Positions 6,209 through 9,492 of a stretch of DNA of 9,492 nucleotides are shown one piece after another. Source of the stretch: Methanobacteriota archaeon (lineage in GTDB: Archaea > Thermoplasmatota > Poseidoniia > Poseidoniales > Poseidoniaceae); assembly GCA_002694245.1 (NCBI GenBank), contig NZLM01000054.1, forward strand, positions 30,035 to 39,526, written 5' to 3'. Positions within the stretch are counted from its first letter, which is position 1, and each line of letters opens with the position of its first letter. The translations under genes were made by a program, and so were the position numbers. The notes under the pieces were generated by a model. That model was given only the letters and a program-made list of their open reading frames with translations, had not been told where the DNA came from and searched no databases.

Positions 6209-9106
6209 TCAAAGATCTTCGAGGTCTTCGAGTAATTCTAGATCGTCTTCTAGATCTTCTTCTTCAGTAACAATATCTGGAATATTTTCCATCTCAACTT
6301 CCATTGATTCATCCATTTGATCTTCCTCTTCTAGGAATGCTTGCTCCCTAGCTGATGATTGACCACGCCTGTATACTGCAAGGAAAATTACCAAGAGAAT
6401 TCCGACATACAAACCTAAAGTCTGTGGGCTCTCAAAATCCGTGGCTGCATTTACAAGGCAGTCAAGGCCTTCGCATGTTGTTGTAAACTGGAATTGAGGT
6501 GTTTGTTTAAGACTTGATGTGCTAACCTCGCTGTCGAGTGGTTCAACAGATAGAACAACTACCATCTCCTTCCCAGCAACCAAATCGTCAGGAGATGTTA
6601 GTATAAGGGTGAAATCTTGTGTACTAAAAGGTTCAATCTTTAACAGAATTGTGTTCCCCTCTTGAGTGGATCCACTCTTTGAGAATTTGGCATCCCATCC
6701 AGTAGGAACGTCTTGCGCTGATATGATTACATCAAGTAGTACATTGTTTGAGTTTTCTACCCTAAACTCGTAGTTCTGTTCTGCACCCGGTAAGAATGGC
6801 GTCAACTCTGTAACTCTTTCAACGAAAATTCTACCGGGTTTTACTTCTTCCTTGACCTCGATATTTAGCGGTAGGTCAAAGTAACGAGGCTCCCCTTCTG
6901 ATACCTCTTCTGTTACCCTAAGATATAGCGTATGGTTCCCTGCCAGTACCTGTTCTCTCATATCTATAGAAACAGTAATGTCAGCAGAGGTATCCGAACT
7001 CAATTGGATAGCGACAACGTCGTTACCGCTATCATCTCTTATTTGGTAATCCCAAGTTCCATAAGCGGGATCACCAGTATCCTCGTTGGTATTTTTATCG
7101 AGTTTCTCGGGAGAAATGATTCTCCATGTATTTTCTCCAGTTTCATCAGTACTGTCAGTAATTCTAACATCGAAACTGACAGAATCACCTGGCGCAACCG
7201 GACCAACAGAGCCTATCTCCTGTCCATCTGAATCAGAAATCACCTCAGCAAGGATTCCAAAGGTTCTGTGAACAGTGAATGAAACCATTGAGCTCAAGTC
7301 GTCATCACCTGTACTAAAGCAAATTATTGTGAACAACCCAATGTCAACATCATCTCTGTTGTTTGGAGGGTATATCTTGAGCATTAGTGACATTGTTTCG
7401 TGTGAACCAATATCAGGAGTTAGAGCGTAGGGACCTTCGGTTTCTAATTCAGTCCCTGTGTCATTGTCATAGAAGGTGTATGACCAACTAGAACTAGGAG
7501 CTTCCTCAACCTTCAACCTATATGTATCAATATCGAAACCAGCATTGAACAGATCGATGTAAAATGGCTCGCCTGATTGGGCCATTTCTGAATCGATGTA
7601 ATGAGAAACAGTTTCATCAAACGCTTCTGGCCTATTCGAATCAGCGATTTGGATTTGATGTTCCTCATCCTCATACACATTTAGTCTTGGAGGAGCATAT
7701 ACTCCTACTTCTTCAACATCAAGAATAATTTTCTCAACAACAACTTCCTCTACGACATTGTCATCATTTTCAACAAATCCGCGTGCCCAAACTTCAATTC
7801 TTTCTGGGGCTGTAGATAAATCTGCATCAGGCGCTTCTATTGACAAAGTAGCGATCTTGAAAGACCCGCCTCCTGCAAGAGAGTAGCCTGCAGGGGAATC
7901 CCACATTGGTGATGACCAAGAGGATGGAAGTGACGTGATTAAATCAAATTCAACATCCATTTGGATTCCAGCTGAACCGGTATGCTCGACCATGAATTCA
8001 ACACTGCTGAGTTGTCCGGGTGCAATAAGGACGCTATCTGATTGGTCAGCAGGCAGAGAAAGATACATTCCGTATTCTAAGAACTCGATACCTACATGCC
8101 GATAAACAACAACATGCCCTTGAACATCAGTTATCTCTAGAGACAAATTGTACAACCCAGCGGCAATTCCGGCCTCATATGTCCATGTGTAGTTACCCAC
8201 AAGTCCGTTATTGTCTAACCTGAGATCATCATCTTCAAACTCTTTGTCGAATACTGTGTTAGCTCCCGTTGGAGATGTCAAAACTAGGTTAACAGAGTTA
8301 ATATCGTCTCGTCCAAATGCATCTCTGACATCTACAGAGAATTGAACAGTTCTGAACTCAGGTCTGTGATTTGGCGACCATTCAAGTTTCTCTGCATCGG
8401 TCCATATACCACCAGGAGCGTGTACCTTAACGCTAGAATCTGCTAAAGCATTAGCTTTCAGTGATAGCCTAGAGAAACCATTTGTCTGCTCCACATCTCC
8501 GTAAGCCACCAACACTTCACATTCTCCTGATTGACCAATTCCTCCGCCTTGTCCTTCACAAGAGGCTGAACCGTCTATCTGTAGCCGTAGTTGTGCCCCT
8601 TGCTCAACAGTGAAGCCATCATCGGGTACGTCAAAGAAGACTTCATTCAATGTCCATGAACAATCGCTGTTGAACAAACCGCTGTTGCAAGGATCATCGA
8701 GGCTCATTGTCTCTGTGTAGGTTGGACCGCCCACAGCATTTAGTGTAAAAGTAAGGTCTGCTGTGGATTGCTCTTGTCCTTTGAACTGTAGATAGATGTA
8801 GAGGTGTACCTCTGTTGCGCTGCCTTGACCGTATATGGTCAGGTCACTGATCATGTCCTCAGACCGAAATTCAACCCCGGATAGGATGTCTGCCTCTCTG
8901 TGAGCACCCTCAGGTTCCATAGTCGTGATAGAACCATCCCCACCAGAACCCCCTTCCTCATCCAAAAACAGATTGTATGTTTCTAGGTTGGCAGGAACAA
9001 ACTTCACTTTTTGCTCATCAGGTAGGTCCTGATAGTCTGGTGAGGGCAATGTTGAGGATAGCAACATAAGCAACACAAGGACAGGAATATATCGTGATTT
9101 CAGCAT
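6209..9106 (-). CDS. Secreted type I membrane protein with beta-sandwich (NEW3-like) repeats and an acidic cytosolic tail
   Basis: This encodes 965 residues from ATG 9104-9106; in-frame GTG (9112) and TTG (9115) could extend it by 2-3 residues, and an in-frame TAA lies at 9137-9139. ATG was chosen because it gives a compact signal peptide, MLKSRY followed by VLVLLMLL and a cleavage site near TLPS. The ectodomain is a series of beta-sandwich modules. The clearest is residues ~765-859 (EFRVENSNN, VPTGWDAKF, then a strand ending VVLSVEPLDS), which resembles NEW3/COG1470-type extracellular domains. Cys pairs at about 140/149, 183/196 and 878/883 could form small disulfide loops. Residues ~897-912 (LGLYVGILLVIFLAVY) form a single membrane helix followed by RRGQSSAR as stop-transfer. 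Of the last 40 residues, 22 are Asp or Glu and none is basic. Only about four N-glycosylation sequons occur. The topology is secure; the role as a surface scaffold or partner of the downstream giant protein is inferred from adjacency. Confidence 0.93.
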   Translation of the reverse strand: MLKSRYIPVLVLLMLLSSTLPSPDYQDLPDEQKVKFVPANLETYNLFLDEEGGSGGDGSITTMEPEGAHREADILSGVEFRSEDMISDLTIYGQGSATEVHLYIYLQFKGQEQSTADLTFTLNAVGGPTYTETMSLDDPCNSGLFNSDCSWTLNEVFFDVPDDGFTVEQGAQLRLQIDGSASCEGQGGGIGQSGECEVLVAYGDVEQTNGFSRLSLKANALADSSVKVHAPGGIWTDAEKLEWSPNHRPEFRTVQFSVDVRDAFGRDDINSVNLVLTSPTGANTVFDKEFEDDDLRLDNNGLVGNYTWTYEAGIAAGLYNLSLEITDVQGHVVVYRHVGIEFLEYGMYLSLPADQSDSVLIAPGQLSSVEFMVEHTGSAGIQMDVEFDLITSLPSSWSSPMWDSPAGYSLAGGGSFKIATLSIEAPDADLSTAPERIEVWARGFVENDDNVVEEVVVEKIILDVEEVGVYAPPRLNVYEDEEHQIQIADSNRPEAFDETVSHYIDSEMAQSGEPFYIDLFNAGFDIDTYRLKVEEAPSSSWSYTFYDNDTGTELETEGPYALTPDIGSHETMSLMLKIYPPNNRDDVDIGLFTIICFSTGDDDLSSMVSFTVHRTFGILAEVISDSDGQEIGSVGPVAPGDSVSFDVRITDSTDETGENTWRIISPEKLDKNTNEDTGDPAYGTWDYQIRDDSGNDVVAIQLSSDTSADITVSIDMREQVLAGNHTLYLRVTEEVSEGEPRYFDLPLNIEVKEEVKPGRIFVERVTELTPFLPGAEQNYEFRVENSNNVLLDVIISAQDVPTGWDAKFSKSGSTQEGNTILLKIEPFSTQDFTLILTSPDDLVAGKEMVVVLSVEPLDSEVSTSSLKQTPQFQFTTTCEGLDCLVNAATDFESPQTLGLYVGILLVIFLAVYRRGQSSAREQAFLEEEDQMDESMEVEMENIPDIVTEEEDLEDDLELLEDLEDL

Positions 9107-9162
9107 GCGCACCAATATACCGTCTACGCCGGGGTGTTAAACCGTTTTGCACAAGTTGAGCC

Positions 9163-9169
9163 AAATATA
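9163..9169 (-). promoter_or_regulatory. Candidate TATA box for the 965-residue surface-protein gene
   Basis: The minus strand reads GGTATATTTGG, giving TATATTT about 60 bases before the ATG at 9106. With the usual archaeal spacing of about 25 bases, transcription would start near 9140 and leave a leader of about 35 bases. The box directly abuts the hairpin at 9172-9186, so it begins right where an upstream transcript would end. A second, similar GGTATATTGG lies at 9112-9121 but is too close to the start codon to act as its TATA box. Supported by sequence and spacing only. Confidence 0.4.
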
Positions 9170-9171
9170 CC

Positions 9172-9186
9172 TCACCCTACGGGTGA
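9172..9186 (-). terminator. Post-stop hairpin with GTA loop
   Basis: The minus strand reads TCACCC-GTA-GGGTGA, a perfect 6-bp stem with a three-base loop. It starts 17 bases after the TAA at 9204-9206, almost the same spacing as the hairpin after the 965-residue gene (18 bases). The two share the CCC-GTA-GGG core and a preceding AAATTC-like context (AAAT-TC here, AAAAT-TC there). No strong T-run follows, only GGTATATTTGG. It is probably a 3'-end processing or terminator-type element of a gene ending at 9204. Confidence 0.5.
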
Positions 9187-9203
9187 ATTTCAGAACCCGG
9201 GAA

Positions 9204-9308
9204 TTATTCCTTACATGATTTCAACAGAAGATCTGTTATTGACTGCGTAGACCATTCACTCATTTCTCCCGACTGATTCATTAATTCCAAGCCACGCCTT
9301 TGGTCTGA
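9204..9308 (-). pseudogene. C-terminal coding remnant or tiny ORF between the surface-protein gene and tRNA-Leu
   Basis: One minus-strand frame reads SDQRRGLELMNQSGEMSEW, continues through a leucine-rich STQSITDLLLKS stretch, and ends CKE-TAA at 9204-9206. The residue composition resembles the amphipathic end of a real protein, and a hairpin follows the stop as it does after the next gene. Going upstream, the frame enters the tRNA complement and meets an in-frame TGA there, so no full gene remains. An ATG at 9281 would give a 25-residue peptide. I do not recognise the family. It could be the truncated tail of a gene lost by rearrangement at the tRNA, a genuine small protein, or chance. Confidence 0.3.
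9277..9289 (+). promoter_or_regulatory. Possible TATA-like box for tRNA-Leu
   Basis: The AT-rich TTCATTAATTCCA is centred about 26 bases before the first base of the tRNA. That is the usual distance for an archaeal TATA box when transcription starts at or just before the mature 5' end. It overlaps the short minus-strand coding remnant. Supported by position and composition only. Confidence 0.3.
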
Positions 9309-9393
9309 GCGGGGGTTGCCGAGTGGTCAAAGGCGCCGGGCTTAAGATCCGGTCTCAATGGGTTCGTGAGTTCAAATCTCACCCCCCGCACCA
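9309..9393 (+). tRNA. tRNA-Leu, anticodon TAA, with encoded CCA
   Basis: The full cloverleaf can be drawn. The acceptor stem is GCGGGGG (9309-9315) pairing with CCCCCGC (9383-9389). The D stem is GCC/GGC (9318-9320, 9332-9334). The anticodon stem is CCGGG/TCCGG with loop CTTAAGA, giving anticodon TAA at 9343-9345. A long variable arm with a CTC/GGG stem marks a class II tRNA. The T stem is GTGAG/CTCAC with loop TTCAAAT. The discriminator A (9390) and anticodon fit leucine rather than serine, the other long-arm tRNA. CCA follows at 9391-9393 and is encoded. No intron is present. It runs on the opposite strand to all protein genes here and points tail-to-tail at the SDR gene. Confidence 0.97.
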
Positions 9394-9492
9394 TCAAGAA
9401 ATAGACCAACCACCATCTACTGGTAAAATAAAACCTGTAATGTAATCTGCATCCGCTAGGAATTTCACAGCGTTCGCTATATCATCAGGGCT
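9394..9492 (-). CDS. SDR-family oxidoreductase, C-terminal end only (5' part outside window)
   Basis: Only the last 32 codons and the stop are visible. The frame reads SPDDIANAVKFLADADYITG and then FILPVDGGWSIS before TGA at 9394-9396. The pattern P-x-DIA-x-A-V-x-FL-A-D-x-x-YITG followed by VDGG is the hallmark C-terminus of classical short-chain dehydrogenases/reductases such as 3-oxoacyl-ACP reductase-like (FabG-type) enzymes. These use NAD(P)H to interconvert keto and hydroxyl groups. The Rossmann GxxxGxG motif and the Ser-Tyr-Lys catalytic residues would lie beyond the right edge, so substrate and cofactor cannot be judged. The stop codon directly adjoins the CCA of the tRNA on the other strand. 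The tail looks complete and intact. Confidence 0.88.
   Translation of the reverse strand, partial: SPDDIANAVKFLADADYITGFILPVDGGWSIS

Noticed and set aside
22..6270. Open frames of 60-147 codons on both strands inside the giant gene (for example plus 5302-5742, minus 5366-5809)
   Set aside because: They overlap a continuous, well-composed minus-strand frame with recognisable domains. Their own sequences are low-complexity Ser/Pro or Met/Thr-rich shadows of the GAT/GGA/TCA-rich coding sequence.
6932..7271. Two plus-strand open frames within the 965-residue protein gene
   Set aside because: They are antisense to a coding frame with a clear signal peptide and membrane anchor, have no promoter or start context, and resemble no known protein.
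9107..9115. TTG (9113-9115) or GTG (9110-9112) as start of the 965-residue protein
   Set aside because: ATG at 9104-9106 is in frame only nine bases downstream and gives a normal signal peptide, so the rarer start codons are not needed, though they cannot be excluded.
9112..9171. GGTATATTTGG and GGTATATTGG as a regulatory direct repeat
   Set aside because: Only two AT-rich copies about 50 bases apart with one base length difference; one is probably the TATA box and the other falls at the start codon, so an operator claim is not supported.
9309..9393. tRNA-Ser or an intron-containing tRNA
   Set aside because: The long variable arm alone would allow Ser, but the TAA anticodon and discriminator A indicate Leu. 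The anticodon loop is a normal seven bases with no intron.

Overview
The window looks like chromosomal DNA of a marine planktonic archaeon, most probably a Marine Group II / Poseidoniales-type euryarchaeon. The grounds are two very large secreted proteins built from calcium-binding aspartate repeats, a transglutaminase-like domain and long strings of Ig-like beta-sandwich units rich in N-glycosylation sequons; a type I membrane protein with a very acidic cytosolic tail; few convincing Shine-Dalgarno sites; TATA-like boxes; and a tRNA-Leu with an encoded CCA. The lineage is inferred from protein style and was not tested by a search.

Layout, left to right. Positions 1-6158 are one giant minus-strand gene, open across the whole interval and running off the left edge. 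At least 2052 codons are present: signal peptide, thrombospondin-type-3-like D-x-D-x-D-G repeats, a transglutaminase-like module, then about 1000 residues of Ig-like repeats. A 50-base gap (6159-6208) holds a strong hairpin. Positions 6209-9106 are a second minus-strand gene for a 965-residue secreted protein anchored by one C-terminal membrane helix. The gap 9107-9308 holds a promoter-like box, a second hairpin with the same CCC-GTA-GGG core, and what looks like the last ~34 codons of another minus-strand gene, cut at the tRNA. A plus-strand tRNA-Leu(TAA) lies at 9309-9393. Its CCA directly abuts the stop codon of a short-chain dehydrogenase/reductase (SDR) gene on the minus strand, of which only the last 32 codons are visible (9394-9492).

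The two large genes probably form a cell-surface unit. The 965-residue protein would be a membrane-anchored extracellular scaffold with an acidic cytosolic tail, and the giant protein an extended, calcium-stabilised, glycosylated surface or adhesin-like protein carrying a transglutaminase-like fold. That fold keeps its cysteine but lacks the usual histidine and aspartate. The tRNA and the SDR gene look unrelated in function. I saw no CRISPR array, insertion sequence or phage gene. The most novel items are the altered transglutaminase-like site, the matched post-stop hairpins, the sequon imbalance between the two surface proteins, and the coding remnant that ends flush with the tRNA.
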